NCBI GenBank assembly: GCA_021776805.1
Contig: JAJFFD010000015.1
Coordinates: forward strand, 1-40,239
Origin: Planctomycetota bacterium
GTDB lineage: Bacteria; Planctomycetota; UBA1135; UBA2386
Length of the DNA: 40,239 nt
Reading direction: 5' to 3'
Part shown: piece by piece, positions 24,992-33,367 of the stretch
How the letters are laid out: each line of letters opens with the position of its first letter
Position numbering within the stretch: the first letter of the stretch is position 1
Translations under genes and position numbers: made by a program
Notes under the pieces: model-generated
Databases searched by the model: none
Told to the model about the DNA's origin: nothing
What the model saw: only the letters and a program-made list of their open reading frames with translations

Positions 24992-26161
24992 CTACTTGAG
25001 CGGGTAAGCGGACAGAACGAAGTCATTGCCGATGGAGTGACAGCTGAAACACATCGCCACGCCGTTGCCGTTGGCCACAAGTGCGTTGGAGTCGGTGGTG
25101 CTGGTGACCTCGTACCAGAACCAGCCCCTGCCGCCCTCGCTCTCGCTCTGGGTCTTGACGGAGACAGCCCAGCCCTGCAGCTCGCCCTGCTGACTAAACA
25201 TCTCCTTGACGATGCCTGCGCCTTCGGGGTGGGTTTGGTTCCCGGCCTCGAGAGACTCGTGCATCCTGGGATTCAGGTAGGTCCGCACCGGCAGGCCGAA
25301 GCTACCGGTGATCGAATGCGGGCCTGCCGAAGGATGCATTGCTGATTCCTTGGCGGGGAACGATTTGTACTCGCCGTCGGTTAGAAAGCTGAACAGGGCC
25401 TTCTTGTCGATTGGAATTCCTCCTGGAGAACCGCTCGGGGTTTCCGAGCTGGATTCCCTCGCCTTACCCTCGGTCTCTGCGAATCCGCTCAGGCTATCCT
25501 GGCACTGCTGACAAGTTGCTCCATCGTGAGACTTGAGACCCGCGTCGATAGGCTCGCCCTTCGCCGAGGCTTTGCCCGCACGCAACACCGGGTAATACTG
25601 GGTGAAGACGAAGTCGTCCGCTGCCGCGCGTTCGTGGCAGGCATTGCAGGCCTGAGACGGAAAGACCTTGGCGCTGTCGGCGAGCGGGTACTCGTGTCCG
25701 AAACTGAAGTAGGCCCAGTACCCGGGCTCATCGGGATAGCGCTGCTGGCTCTTGATGGCGACCTCGAGACCGATGAACTCGCCCATGAAGTAGCCACTTC
25801 CGCTCACCGCCTGCTTGGAACCGACGCTGACCAGCTCCTTCACCAGGAGCGTTCCCTCGCGGAAATCGCCTGTGCGCTCATAGTGATCCCAGGAGCCAGG
25901 ATCGATGTAGACGTTATGGAATTCAGGGAACGGTGCGTGGCCGTTGTTCATGTCATTGGGGGTCAAGGGTGTGCCGATGTAGACCCATTCTCGATAACCC
26001 TCGGGACGGATCAGCTCGCCCTCGGTGGTGAATTGAACCAGTTCATGGGCGTCTTGCCCGGCCTCGTTCAAATTGGATCCCTTGCCCGTCATGGACACGA
26101 GCACGATGACTATAACGAGAACTGCAGAAAGCCCTCCCAGACGACGCTTTGTGAGTTGCAC
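24992..26161 (-). CDS. Two-domain cytochrome P460-like c-type haem protein
   Basis: 389 residues from a GTG at 26161. A membrane anchor or signal segment, LSAVLVIVIVLVSM, spans residues about 12-25. The first domain has the P460 pattern REWVYIGTPLTPNDMNNG and FPEFHNVYIDP and ends in the haem site CNACH (172-176). A second P460-like domain from about residue 255 ends in CFSCH (371-375). Between them, CQQCQ (217-221) looks like a CxxCH site that has lost its His. P460-family proteins oxidise hydroxylamine or bind NO at a haem cross-linked to Lys; a cross-linking Lys cannot be picked out here. It lies directly downstream of an ECF sigma/anti-sigma pair, 73 bases from the anti-sigma stop, so it is a likely target of that switch. 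Periplasmic redox or NO-stress function is inferred. Confidence 0.85.
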   Translation of the reverse strand: MQLTKRRLGGLSAVLVIVIVLVSMTGKGSNLNEAGQDAHELVQFTTEGELIRPEGYREWVYIGTPLTPNDMNNGHAPFPEFHNVYIDPGSWDHYERTGDFREGTLLVKELVSVGSKQAVSGSGYFMGEFIGLEVAIKSQQRYPDEPGYWAYFSFGHEYPLADSAKVFPSQACNACHERAAADDFVFTQYYPVLRAGKASAKGEPIDAGLKSHDGATCQQCQDSLSGFAETEGKARESSSETPSGSPGGIPIDKKALFSFLTDGEYKSFPAKESAMHPSAGPHSITGSFGLPVRTYLNPRMHESLEAGNQTHPEGAGIVKEMFSQQGELQGWAVSVKTQSESEGGRGWFWYEVTSTTDSNALVANGNGVAMCFSCHSIGNDFVLSAYPLK

Positions 26162-26168
26162 CTTGGAT

Positions 26169-26174
26169 TCTCCT
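26169..26174 (-). promoter_or_regulatory. Ribosome binding site that fixes the GTG start of the cytochrome gene
   Basis: AGGAGA on the minus strand, seven bases before the GTG at 26161. It is one of the strongest Shine-Dalgarno sites in the window, and it rejects the longer frame up to 26290, whose extra 43 residues are Arg/Pro-rich and precede the membrane segment. Confidence 0.75.
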
Positions 26175-26234
26175 GTTGCCGGTGAAATACCGGTTCTTGG
26201 ATGCCGGATCCTCTGAGGTGTTACACGGAAACCG

Positions 26235-26603
26235 CTAGCTGGGTTTGCGGGCGTCGAGAATCGCGCGGACGAGATCCTCGGGAATCTCACGCTTGCCGAG
26301 GGTCTTCATCGCTTCGGTGCTGAGACTCATCGTCCTGCGATAGCTATCTACGTAGCTCTCACAGTCCGGACAGACCGCGAGGTGACGGTCGAAGACCGTG
26401 GCACGCTTGGCCGGCAGCTCCATGTCGATGTAGGCGTGCAAGAAATCGACGAACTCCCGGCATGTGAGCTCCTGGCAGGCAGACATCATTTTCTCGCAGC
26501 TCGGGCACTCTGCGGCGTGCTGCTCGAGTTCTCTGCGCTGGTCGTCCGTCAGCAGGCCGCGCAAGTACTCGTGAACGAGTTTCTTGAAGTCCTCGTGTGT
26601 CAT
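26235..26603 (-). CDS. Soluble zinc-binding anti-sigma factor with two HxxxCxxC motifs
   Basis: 122 residues. Two zinc-finger-like units are visible: HAAECPSC (His29, Cys33, Cys36) preceded by His11, and Cys48 followed by HLAVCPDC (His74, Cys78, Cys81). The second has the spacing of a zinc anti-sigma (zf-HC2) domain. There is no membrane segment, so it is cytoplasmic, unlike most anti-ECF factors. Its start overlaps the sigma gene stop by four bases, the usual arrangement of a sigma factor and its own inhibitor. The Cys-rich sites suggest sensing of oxidants or thiol stress, as in RsrA-type factors. Two fingers in one small protein are less usual. Confidence 0.85.
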   Translation of the reverse strand: MTHEDFKKLVHEYLRGLLTDDQRRELEQHAAECPSCEKMMSACQELTCREFVDFLHAYIDMELPAKRATVFDRHLAVCPDCESYVDSYRRTMSLSTEAMKTLGKREIPEDLVRAILDARKPS

Positions 26604-27184
26604 AGCATCCCCGCGATGTGCGGTTCGAGTAGTGATCGTAGAGCTTGACGTGCTCGATGGGTTCTGATTCTAACGGTGTTGACCGACAGGCTCAGTTCCT
26701 CAGCGATCTCCTGGTTAGATAGCCTCTCGATGTCCCGCAACAAGAGCGGGACTCGGTAATTCTCTGGAAGCTGGTCGATGAGCGCATGCACCTGTTGGAG
26801 GAGCTCGCGCCGTATCGCGGGTTCATCAGCCGCTTCCTGCCAGCCGGACTGGAGATGGGCGAAGGCCCCTGACTCCGCGAATACCGGCAGGAGTTCTCCG
26901 AGATCATTCTCTTTGCTTCGCCCTTTGGCCCGCAGCTTCATCAAGGAAACGTTGATGACGATGCGATGCAGCCAGGTGCCGAGTTCCGACCGTCCCCTGA
27001 AACTGTCAAGCGTTCGGAATGCAGACAAGAACGCATCCTGAACCGCGTCGTCAGCATCGGCCTGGTCCATGAGGATTCGCAGAGCAACTCCCCGCATCTC
27101 CCCACCGTGGGATCGCACAAGCTCCTCGAAAGCGGCCGGCTCTCCGCTTCGAAGTCGTTCCAGGAGCGGCGATTCATCTCCCAT
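26600..27184 (-). CDS. ECF-family RNA polymerase sigma factor
   Basis: 194 residues. Region 2 includes DADDAVQDAFLSAFRTL and the promoter-melting segment ELGTWLHRIVINVSLMKLR; region 4 includes LPENYRVPLLLRDIE and the helix-turn-helix LSNQEIAEELSLSVNTVRIR. This is the plain RpoE-like ECF architecture with no C-terminal extension. The ATG at 27184 has no good ribosome binding site. It should direct RNA polymerase to its own promoter and to targets such as the cytochrome gene, and be held by the anti-sigma factor it overlaps. I could not pick out a matching GGAAC-type promoter upstream. Confidence 0.95.
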   Translation of the reverse strand: MGDESPLLERLRSGEPAAFEELVRSHGGEMRGVALRILMDQADADDAVQDAFLSAFRTLDSFRGRSELGTWLHRIVINVSLMKLRAKGRSKENDLGELLPVFAESGAFAHLQSGWQEAADEPAIRRELLQQVHALIDQLPENYRVPLLLRDIERLSNQEIAEELSLSVNTVRIRTHRARQALRSLLEPHIAGML

Positions 27185-27396
27185 GTGGCAGGGAGCATAC
27201 CCGACCCGGGATGCATGGCACGCTCACGAGCAGACTTCCGGGCATCCAGGGCACTGTTAGGAACGGTCATTCGACGAGCTTCTGCAAGCGCGCACAGTGC
27301 CCAGATCGAGGAAGGTGGCCAGAGCGTGTGCCGGATCTGCCTAGAGGGGCCTGCCCCATGGCCGCGTAGTTCTCAGGATCCGCCCATCCAGCCTCC

Positions 27397-27419
27397 CAGG
27401 TCACACTCAACTTGACCTG
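27397..27419 (-). terminator. Hairpin after the GMC oxidoreductase gene
   Basis: CAGGTCA at 27397-27403 and TGACCTG at 27413-27419 form a perfect seven-base stem with a nine-base loop, 11 bases past the GMC stop codon. No T run follows, so it is a weak candidate for the end of the long minus-strand cluster. Confidence 0.4.
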
Positions 27420-27430
27420 AATGCACTGGG

Positions 27431-29050
27431 CTAATCGAACTCAAGGTCCGCGATTCGCGTGGCGTTGGCCATCAGCGTAAACGTGAGATTCTTCGCAGGC
27501 AAAGATGGGAAGGTGAGCCCGTCGATGAGCCACAGGTTCTCGAATGCGCGCGCTCGACCAGTAGGCGTGCTTGTCCGTTCTCCCCCGGTTTCCACCATCG
27601 GCACTGCGCCGGCATAGTGAACGCTCGCCCCCATCGGCCGCAGGTGCGTCATTTTCTTCGGGGCCAGACATCCCAGTGCACGGAGGATACGTCGAAAGTT
27701 CCGGACGACGCGCTCGATTCTTTTCGGCTCCTGGGGTTCGGGTTGGTAGCGGACCACGAGCCGAGGCGGGCCTCCGTCATCCAACTTTTCCATACTGAGT
27801 GTGTTGTTGGGACGACGAGTATCGGGGAAGTTGACGTTGAGGAGGCCCAGTGCGGCGTGCAGGTCTCGGAAGGTCCGCAGCGAGGTCAAGAGATCAAAGG
27901 GAAGGCTCTGAACCAGCGGATGGATCAGTGCGGTCTTTAGCGTGGTCACGAGACCATGGACGTAGTCGAAAGGTGTATCGCCCTCGAGCCCGAACGCCAG
28001 CTGGTGATACTGGTAGCTCTTGGCTTCGAACTGGCTGGCGACCATACCCAGGTTTACAAAGGGCATAAGCACCTGCCGGTTGTCCATCAGCCCGTCGAGC
28101 ACTGGAGTCGCCTTTCCGGCACGCAGCCAGGACGCCAGAAGAATGTGAGCGGACATCAATGCTCCTGCGCCCAGCGCCAGTCTCTCCACAGGAAATGATC
28201 GCTCCTGTCCACTCGATGTTTCGACCGCGACGATACGATGCACCCGCCCACCATCGTCAACTTCGAAGTGCCGGACGGTAACACCGGGGACGTAGGTGAA
28301 TCCGGGTTGTGCGCGTAGCTCCTCGAGGCCGATCGACGGAACCCAGAGGGATCCTCGGGGGCAGCCCCAGAGGCAACGGCCTAGATAGTCGCAGGCTGGT
28401 CGACCTGCGTGTGCCCGGCTGAGCACAGCCAGCCGCGCGTGCCCGAGGTAGCAGCCAAATCGTTTGTTCAACAGCTCTCGCTTCCGCGAGTAGCGATCGA
28501 GAAGTAGCCGGGCATGCGCATCCAGCTCGAGAGGAGGCATGAGCCCCGCGTGTCGCGGATAGAACTTCCCAAGATCGTCGTCCTCGCCAGTGATCCCAAT
28601 ACGTTGGGCGACACGGTCGTAGGCGGGAGACAGGTCATCAAAACAGATAGGCCAGCCTTCCAGTTCGCCATCGTGGAAGGGGTAGCTTCCACCGGTCCAG
28701 GCTTCTGCCAAACCGCCCTCCGCAAACGAGATCAGCGGCTTGAAGCCCGTTGCCCGGGGTGGCGGATCGTCGATACCGTCAAATATGTAGGCCTTGTTCG
28801 GTGGAAAACCATAGTACTCATCCTGGTCGGAGGGCAGGATCAACGAGCCGTAGTCCTCCCCGAGGAAGTAGCGCGCCGGGTCTTCGAGGCCTGTTTTTAG
28901 CCCGTTCAGATCCGCGTCCGGCAGCACGGCTGCGGGTTTGCGTCGCCCGACGTCCAGCATGACAACTGACCAACCGTTCTCTAGCGCCGTGCGAGCAAAA
29001 TGGACGCTGCTCGCGCCTGAACCGATGACAGTCACTTCTCCCTTGCTCAC
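27431..29050 (-). CDS. GMC family FAD-dependent oxidoreductase
   Basis: 539 residues from a GTG at 29050, chosen for a strong GAGGAGGA site upstream and because the FAD motif VTVIGSGASSVHFA then starts at residue 6. The sequence ends in the GMC C-terminal domain: HLRPMGASVHYAGAVPM, LWLIDGLTFPSLPAKN and NLTFTLMANATRIAD, which supply the usual active-site His and FAD contacts. Cysteines cluster in RPACDYLGRCLWGCPRG, a pattern seen in GMC proteins that may pass electrons to another carrier. The substrate is probably an alcohol or sugar. The start overlaps the stop of a small membrane protein gene by four bases (GTGA), and an epimerase-like gene precedes that, so the three are coupled. The small protein may be its membrane partner. 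Confidence 0.85.
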   Translation of the reverse strand: MSKGEVTVIGSGASSVHFARTALENGWSVVMLDVGRRKPAAVLPDADLNGLKTGLEDPARYFLGEDYGSLILPSDQDEYYGFPPNKAYIFDGIDDPPPRATGFKPLISFAEGGLAEAWTGGSYPFHDGELEGWPICFDDLSPAYDRVAQRIGITGEDDDLGKFYPRHAGLMPPLELDAHARLLLDRYSRKRELLNKRFGCYLGHARLAVLSRAHAGRPACDYLGRCLWGCPRGSLWVPSIGLEELRAQPGFTYVPGVTVRHFEVDDGGRVHRIVAVETSSGQERSFPVERLALGAGALMSAHILLASWLRAGKATPVLDGLMDNRQVLMPFVNLGMVASQFEAKSYQYHQLAFGLEGDTPFDYVHGLVTTLKTALIHPLVQSLPFDLLTSLRTFRDLHAALGLLNVNFPDTRRPNNTLSMEKLDDGGPPRLVVRYQPEPQEPKRIERVVRNFRRILRALGCLAPKKMTHLRPMGASVHYAGAVPMVETGGERTSTPTGRARAFENLWLIDGLTFPSLPAKNLTFTLMANATRIADLEFD

Positions 29051-29517
29051 CGCAATTCCTCCTCGACAGGGCGATCCGCGATGCTGCACACCACATGAAG
29101 CGGCAGAAGCACTCCGATCGAGACTACGAACACGCAACCCGACCAGCCCGCTCGAATGACCATCCCGGCCCAGAACCCAAACTTTGTCCTGGAGCCGACC
29201 TGATCGATCAATCCCGAGGTGGGAGCGGTGGATTCCAGAAGCGACAAAACGAGGATCAGCTTTCGACGCAGCAGGCCGGTGCGCAGGAGTCGACCCGAGT
29301 ACGCATCAGCGAGACGCAGGCCCGGCCAGCTCGATCGGCCTACTGCCACAAGCAATCGATCGAACCCTGTGCCGCGAGCCGCAGAGGGGGCGTGTAGTTC
29401 AGGTGCTTGATGCCAGCGAACGTAGTGGCGCAGAGCGTTCGGTGGCGCTGGCTCTCCGGTGAGGTAGCGAGCGAATACATCGCATTCGCGACGCCATTGC
29501 GCCTCCTGGTCAGACAC
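29047..29517 (-). CDS. Small membrane-associated protein coupled to the GMC oxidoreductase
   Basis: 156 residues from a GTG at 29517 with GGAG about ten bases upstream. I do not recognise the family. The first 55 residues are polar (FARYLTGEPAPPNALRHYV), the middle has basic RLLRTGLLRRKLILVLSLLE, and a hydrophobic segment of about 20 residues, CVFVVSIGVLLPLHVVC, lies near the C-terminus. It overlaps the epimerase stop by eight bases and the GMC start by four. That tight placement suggests an electron-transfer or anchoring subunit for the oxidoreductase, in the way small subunits pair with gluconate dehydrogenase, but it lacks the twin-arginine signal of those subunits. Confidence 0.6.
   Translation of the reverse strand: MSDQEAQWRRECDVFARYLTGEPAPPNALRHYVRWHQAPELHAPSAARGTGFDRLLVAVGRSSWPGLRLADAYSGRLLRTGLLRRKLILVLSLLESTAPTSGLIDQVGSRTKFGFWAGMVIRAGWSGCVFVVSIGVLLPLHVVCSIADRPVEEELR
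29057..29064 (-). promoter_or_regulatory. Strong ribosome binding site deciding the GMC start
   Basis: GAGGAGGA on the minus strand, six bases before the GTG at 29050. It lies inside the end of the preceding gene, consistent with coupled translation, and rules out the longer frame up to 29137, whose N-terminus is not GMC-like. Confidence 0.75.
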
Positions 29518-30403
29518 CCGCGTCGCTCTCCAGCATGGCGTCCAGCCCGATCGCGTCCTGCAACAATGAGCTGAGAAGGGGGTTCTCCCTGCATACGCTG
29601 TCCTGCATGAACGATTCCATCTGTCCCGCCGTGAAGGGCAAGAAGGGGAGCATCACCTTCTCCGCGAGTGCGAGCGGTGGTGCGATGAGGCCGGCAGGCA
29701 AGTGCAATACGCGCGCAGACTTGCCATGGCATACCCGGCGTAGCCGTAGCATCAACTCCTCGATAGTGAGGCGTTCTGGGCCGCCCAGATCCCAGCTCTT
29801 CCGGTTGAATTCATCCAACTCGAGTGCCTTGAACAGCCCTCGCACGACGTCCTGCACCGCAATGGGCTCCACCATGGCTTGACCATTGCCGAAGACAGGC
29901 ACGATGGGCAGTCCTGCCAGTTTGGCAAGTGCTTTGAGGACCGGTGCTCCAGCTCCTAGAATCATGGTCGGCCGAATGATCAGCCAGTCTAAGGAACTCC
30001 CGCGGACGAAGGCCTCGGCATCGACCTTCGAGCGAGCGTAGTGATAGTAGCGCTGATTGGCGAACCCCGCAGCGATCGACGAAACGAACAAGAACCTACG
30101 AACCCCGCAGCTTTCTGCTGCGGCGACCAGTGCTCCTGTGCCCTCGACATTAACGGACGCATAGTCGCGCTGGCGCGCCTTGCCTGTCACGGCAGCCATA
30201 TGAATTACGGTGTCGTTGCCGGCGAGAGCATCGGCATAAGAAGATGGGTTCGCGAGATCACCGACTACCGAGATGACGCCTTTGCTGCTCGGGCCTTCAC
30301 CACGTACGAGACAGGTCAGTTCGCCGAACCGGGACGCGTCCCAGTCGGCCACGAACCGCTTCCCGACATAACCAGTAGCCCCCGTCAGAAAGACTCGGCG
30401 CAA
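29510..30403 (-). CDS. NAD-dependent epimerase/dehydratase family protein (extended SDR)
   Basis: 297 residues from a TTG at 30403 that follows AGGTGG and lies inside the end of the glycosyltransferase gene (19-base overlap). The nucleotide motif FLTGATGYVGKR is at the start, the Ser in FVSSIAAG (about 108-109) and the catalytic pair in YARSK (Tyr122, Lys126). PVFGNGQAMVEPIAVQDVV and WDLGGPERLTIEEL match the NDUFA9-like or atypical SDR branch. Such proteins act on nucleotide sugars, or bind NADP without turnover. The surroundings (a GT2 glycosyltransferase upstream, a GMC oxidoreductase downstream) favour a sugar or glycolipid substrate. An ATG start is absent, so TTG is the best choice. Confidence 0.82.
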   Translation of the reverse strand: MRRVFLTGATGYVGKRFVADWDASRFGELTCLVRGEGPSSKGVISVVGDLANPSSYADALAGNDTVIHMAAVTGKARQRDYASVNVEGTGALVAAAESCGVRRFLFVSSIAAGFANQRYYHYARSKVDAEAFVRGSSLDWLIIRPTMILGAGAPVLKALAKLAGLPIVPVFGNGQAMVEPIAVQDVVRGLFKALELDEFNRKSWDLGGPERLTIEELMLRLRRVCHGKSARVLHLPAGLIAPPLALAEKVMLPFLPFTAGQMESFMQDSVCRENPLLSSLLQDAIGLDAMLESDAGV

Positions 30404-31395
30404 CTTCCACCTGCTTCATTCGTTCGTGCACGCGCGCGGACCTTACGGCGCCGTGCGCGAAACTCATTGGTCCAGAGATATCGGCGAACTCTCAAGACAC
30501 CCTTGATGTCTTCCCAAGCGGTCTTGAGAATCCTCACGCGACTGTCTTCGTCATCGATCCATCGAACGGGTTCATCCTTTATGCGATATCCGAGCTTCTC
30601 AGACACTGCCAAGAGTTCGGTGTCGAAGAACCACGCGTCGTCGGCGATCAATGGCACTACCTCGTCGGCAACCCGGCGGGAGACTGCCTTGAAGCCACAT
30701 TGAGCATCGCTGAATCTGGTGAAAAGCACGGCCTTGACGAGCAAATTGTACAGACGCGAAATCGTGTCGCGCTTGAACCCTCTAGTTACCTCTGACGCCT
30801 TCATCAACCGCGATCCCGTGCCGAGATCGAAGCCCTCCTCCCAAATCCCCCGGCACAAGGGCTCCAGTGCTTTCAGGTCGGTCGAGATGTCAACATCCGT
30901 GTACGCAACTATGTCCGCGTCGCTCTTGGTCCAGGCCTCGCGGAGTGCACGCCCCCGTCCGGGAAGGCTGATCTTCAAGACGTTCACGTCTGACCAGCGG
31001 GCGGCTAACTCATCAGCTACTTCCCCCGTGCCGTCGGTCGACCCATTGTCAGCGATGAGGAGACTAGCCGGAAAGGGGAATCGTTCCTGAAGATGATTCC
31101 GAATACTCGAGACGCTCCGCTCCAGGACGTGAGCCTCGTTCAAGACGGGGATCACCAATTCTACGACTGGATCTCGGCGAGAGGGATTCACGGGCGAGTT
31201 GGGATCTGCGACCTGCCGTGGAATATCAGTGGCATCGATCTTCGCGACAGGAGGGGGCAAAAAGAGTGTACCCGGTGCTCGATGGCGGATGAAGGTCCTC
31301 GAAGATCTGGTTCGAATGACCCGCAATGAACGGCGGGAGATGACCACGAGGCCTCGGCACCATGGTGGCTGGAGCCCTGGGCCTGTGTTGGCCAA
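30385..31395 (-). CDS. Family 2 glycosyltransferase (dolichyl-phosphate glucosyltransferase-like)
   Basis: Up to 336 residues. The GT-A fold begins at about residue 75 with ELVIPVLNEAHVLERSV, then LLIADNGSTDGTGEVA, the metal-binding YTDVDISTD, GSRLMKASEVTRGFKR and the acceptor-side DAQCGFKAVSRRVAD with DAWFFDTELL. This is close to the dolichyl/polyprenyl-phosphate glucosyltransferase (ALG5/GtrB-like) branch, which charges a lipid carrier at the membrane. No C-terminal membrane segment is present. The first 70 residues from 31395 are Arg/Pro-rich and unlike the family, so the true start is probably later; the GTG at 31191 is one option but lacks a ribosome binding site. It is fourth from last in the surface cluster, 91 bases below the polytopic membrane protein. 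Confidence 0.85.
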   Translation of the reverse strand: MANTGPGLQPPWCRGLVVISRRSLRVIRTRSSRTFIRHRAPGTLFLPPPVAKIDATDIPRQVADPNSPVNPSRRDPVVELVIPVLNEAHVLERSVSSIRNHLQERFPFPASLLIADNGSTDGTGEVADELAARWSDVNVLKISLPGRGRALREAWTKSDADIVAYTDVDISTDLKALEPLCRGIWEEGFDLGTGSRLMKASEVTRGFKRDTISRLYNLLVKAVLFTRFSDAQCGFKAVSRRVADEVVPLIADDAWFFDTELLAVSEKLGYRIKDEPVRWIDDEDSRVRILKTAWEDIKGVLRVRRYLWTNEFRARRRKVRARARTNEAGGSCAESF

Positions 31396-31486
31396 TTCTC
31401 GAGATTCCGGCGGCGAAACTTCACCGAGACTGTCATCCCCGTAAATAGGTCCAAATCATCGCCGGCGTAAGGTGAGTGTTCTGCTC

Positions 31487-33367
31487 TCATCGATCTAGCT
31501 GGACGATGCGATACGTCTCGTCGGCGTAGAGTTCAGGATACGCGGTGGTTGTTTCGGCGTATAGAACCGCATGTGTGGCGCCGTACTTTCTCGACAGCCG
31601 GTCCAGGTGAGCATCGCCTATCGCCCGGTAGCTTCGTTCCATGGCATCGAGCGCCGTGGCCCCCCCTCCCTCGACCTCGCCATACACCTCGCGAATCCTC
31701 TCTCGCCACTCTCTCATGGCCCAGTTTTGAAATGGAATCGATTTGTGGCCAACCACCATTGCGCGCCGGCCTATGGTGCGCAACAAGCTGAGAGTCGGCG
31801 GTGCCACGAACATGGCGTCAGTCGGTGTGCGAGCAGCGGCCTCTCGTGCGATCTCGGCTGACGGCGTTCGAAGATCGGAGTAGTCGAACTTGGGCACCAA
31901 GGGCGTCAGGGGGACCACTGGACGATCTCCAGTATTCAGGACCAGTGCCAACCCGATCGCCAAAGGGGGTATGGAGGACGCTATACGGACCGAGCGAGGC
32001 AGTCGTGAAAGGGCAACGATCAGCCCGACCGCGGCCGTCAGGTAGATGCCTTCGGATAGCGAACCGGCCACGAACCATATCGCGCCGGTCATTCCTCCGG
32101 CCAGAATGATGAGCGCTCGCTCAGGAAGGATGCTCGTCAGGCGGCCCCGCAACCGAAGAGTGACGAGCGCTGCCGAGGTGACCAGCGGCTGAGTGACACC
32201 GCCCGAAAGAAGGCTCAGGCCAGCCAGAGACCTCGACAGAAGATCATGCGGACGCTGCCAGAGCTTCGCTAGTTGCCATCCGATCAGCAGAAAACCCAGC
32301 CATTTCAAGGTCGAGAGAAGCCGAAAAGGCTGAACTGTAAAGACACTGGGGATCGGCCAGGTTTCGGTGAGAATACCGCCGAGAACGCAGCCCAAGGCGA
32401 CACCGGTCATCGGCACCAACAGGAGCCTGGGATTGGGCCGGTCGCCCTGCTTCGACCATCGATTGTAGGCGAGTGCTGTGGCGAGAACGAAGAAAGCTGT
32501 CGATACGTAGTCGGTCCATCTGAAGTGTGTTGGCAGGTAGTGATGAGGAGACCGAAATCGACCCAGGATTGCGATCTCTGACCCGGAGGTCACCACGCCC
32601 TTGTTGACTTCTCGGAACGGCCACCACCATAGAGCCAGAATAGCTATGCCGAATATGAGCGATGCGATCACCGCGCGGCGAATGGCAGGCAAGTCCAACC
32701 CGGACAGACCCTGACCTCGGACGCGAAAGAACACGGCCAAGAACGCGGTCCCGATTGCCAAGCTGCCTGAATGGACTCCGTAGATGGGATGTGCCAGGCT
32801 CACGACGGAGGACACGACCGCAGCTTGGATCGGGCGCCCTACCAATCCTAGGCCGACTGCCCACATCGCCCCAGGGAGAGCGAGACTGGCCGGCTGAAAG
32901 ACCTCATAGCGAATCTGCGTAGCGTCACCCAGGTGGAATGCCGAAACCCCGAGAACGAGCATCGCGGAAAAGGCTGCGCCAAGCCTCCCGCTGCCGATGA
33001 TTCGCGTTGCAGCCCAGAAAGTCACCAGGACGAGTGCAAAGTCGGTTAGGAATGTCAGTCCATAGTAGGCCCAAGGCAACGAGGTGAGACGGCAGATGTT
33101 GCCAAGCAGCCATGCGAAGTAGAATCTCGGCCCGAACTCCGTGGTGGAGGAGACATAGAAGTCATTGGAAAGGTACGAAGCATCGAGTTGATGCAGGATG
33201 ATTGGAATCTGCTCGACCTGAGTCCCCGTTCCGAACTGGTACGAAATGGAAGTGGAGAGAAGTGCGAGAACTGCAGCGAACAACACGGCTTGTCGACTCA
33301 TAGCTGCATGGAATCCATGCATGAAGATACCTGGGCGTGGCGCCATTCCTATGCACCCTTCAGCCAC
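31487..33367 (-). CDS. Polytopic membrane protein (DUF6798-like), possible glycosyl carrier enzyme
   Basis: 626 residues from a GTG directly after the sulfotransferase stop codon; the ATG at 33346 is an alternative. At least ten hydrophobic segments run from residue about 24 to 470, with an early lumenal loop ILHQLDASYLSNDFYVSSTTEFGPR. The last 150 residues are soluble (PLVPKFDYSDLRTP through KYGATHAVLY) and probably face outward. The overall plan, many helices with a first large loop and a C-terminal soluble domain, resembles lipid-linked-sugar glycosyltransferases of the GT-C type, but the acidic metal motif cannot be placed with confidence. I think it belongs to the DUF6798 group. It is adjacent to a sulfotransferase and 91 bases from a GT2 gene, which suggests cell-surface sugar assembly. 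Confidence 0.7.
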   Translation of the reverse strand: MAEGCIGMAPRPGIFMHGFHAAMSRQAVLFAAVLALLSTSISYQFGTGTQVEQIPIILHQLDASYLSNDFYVSSTTEFGPRFYFAWLLGNICRLTSLPWAYYGLTFLTDFALVLVTFWAATRIIGSGRLGAAFSAMLVLGVSAFHLGDATQIRYEVFQPASLALPGAMWAVGLGLVGRPIQAAVVSSVVSLAHPIYGVHSGSLAIGTAFLAVFFRVRGQGLSGLDLPAIRRAVIASLIFGIAILALWWWPFREVNKGVVTSGSEIAILGRFRSPHHYLPTHFRWTDYVSTAFFVLATALAYNRWSKQGDRPNPRLLLVPMTGVALGCVLGGILTETWPIPSVFTVQPFRLLSTLKWLGFLLIGWQLAKLWQRPHDLLSRSLAGLSLLSGGVTQPLVTSAALVTLRLRGRLTSILPERALIILAGGMTGAIWFVAGSLSEGIYLTAAVGLIVALSRLPRSVRIASSIPPLAIGLALVLNTGDRPVVPLTPLVPKFDYSDLRTPSAEIAREAAARTPTDAMFVAPPTLSLLRTIGRRAMVVGHKSIPFQNWAMREWRERIREVYGEVEGGGATALDAMERSYRAIGDAHLDRLSRKYGATHAVLYAETTTAYPELYADETYRIVQLDR

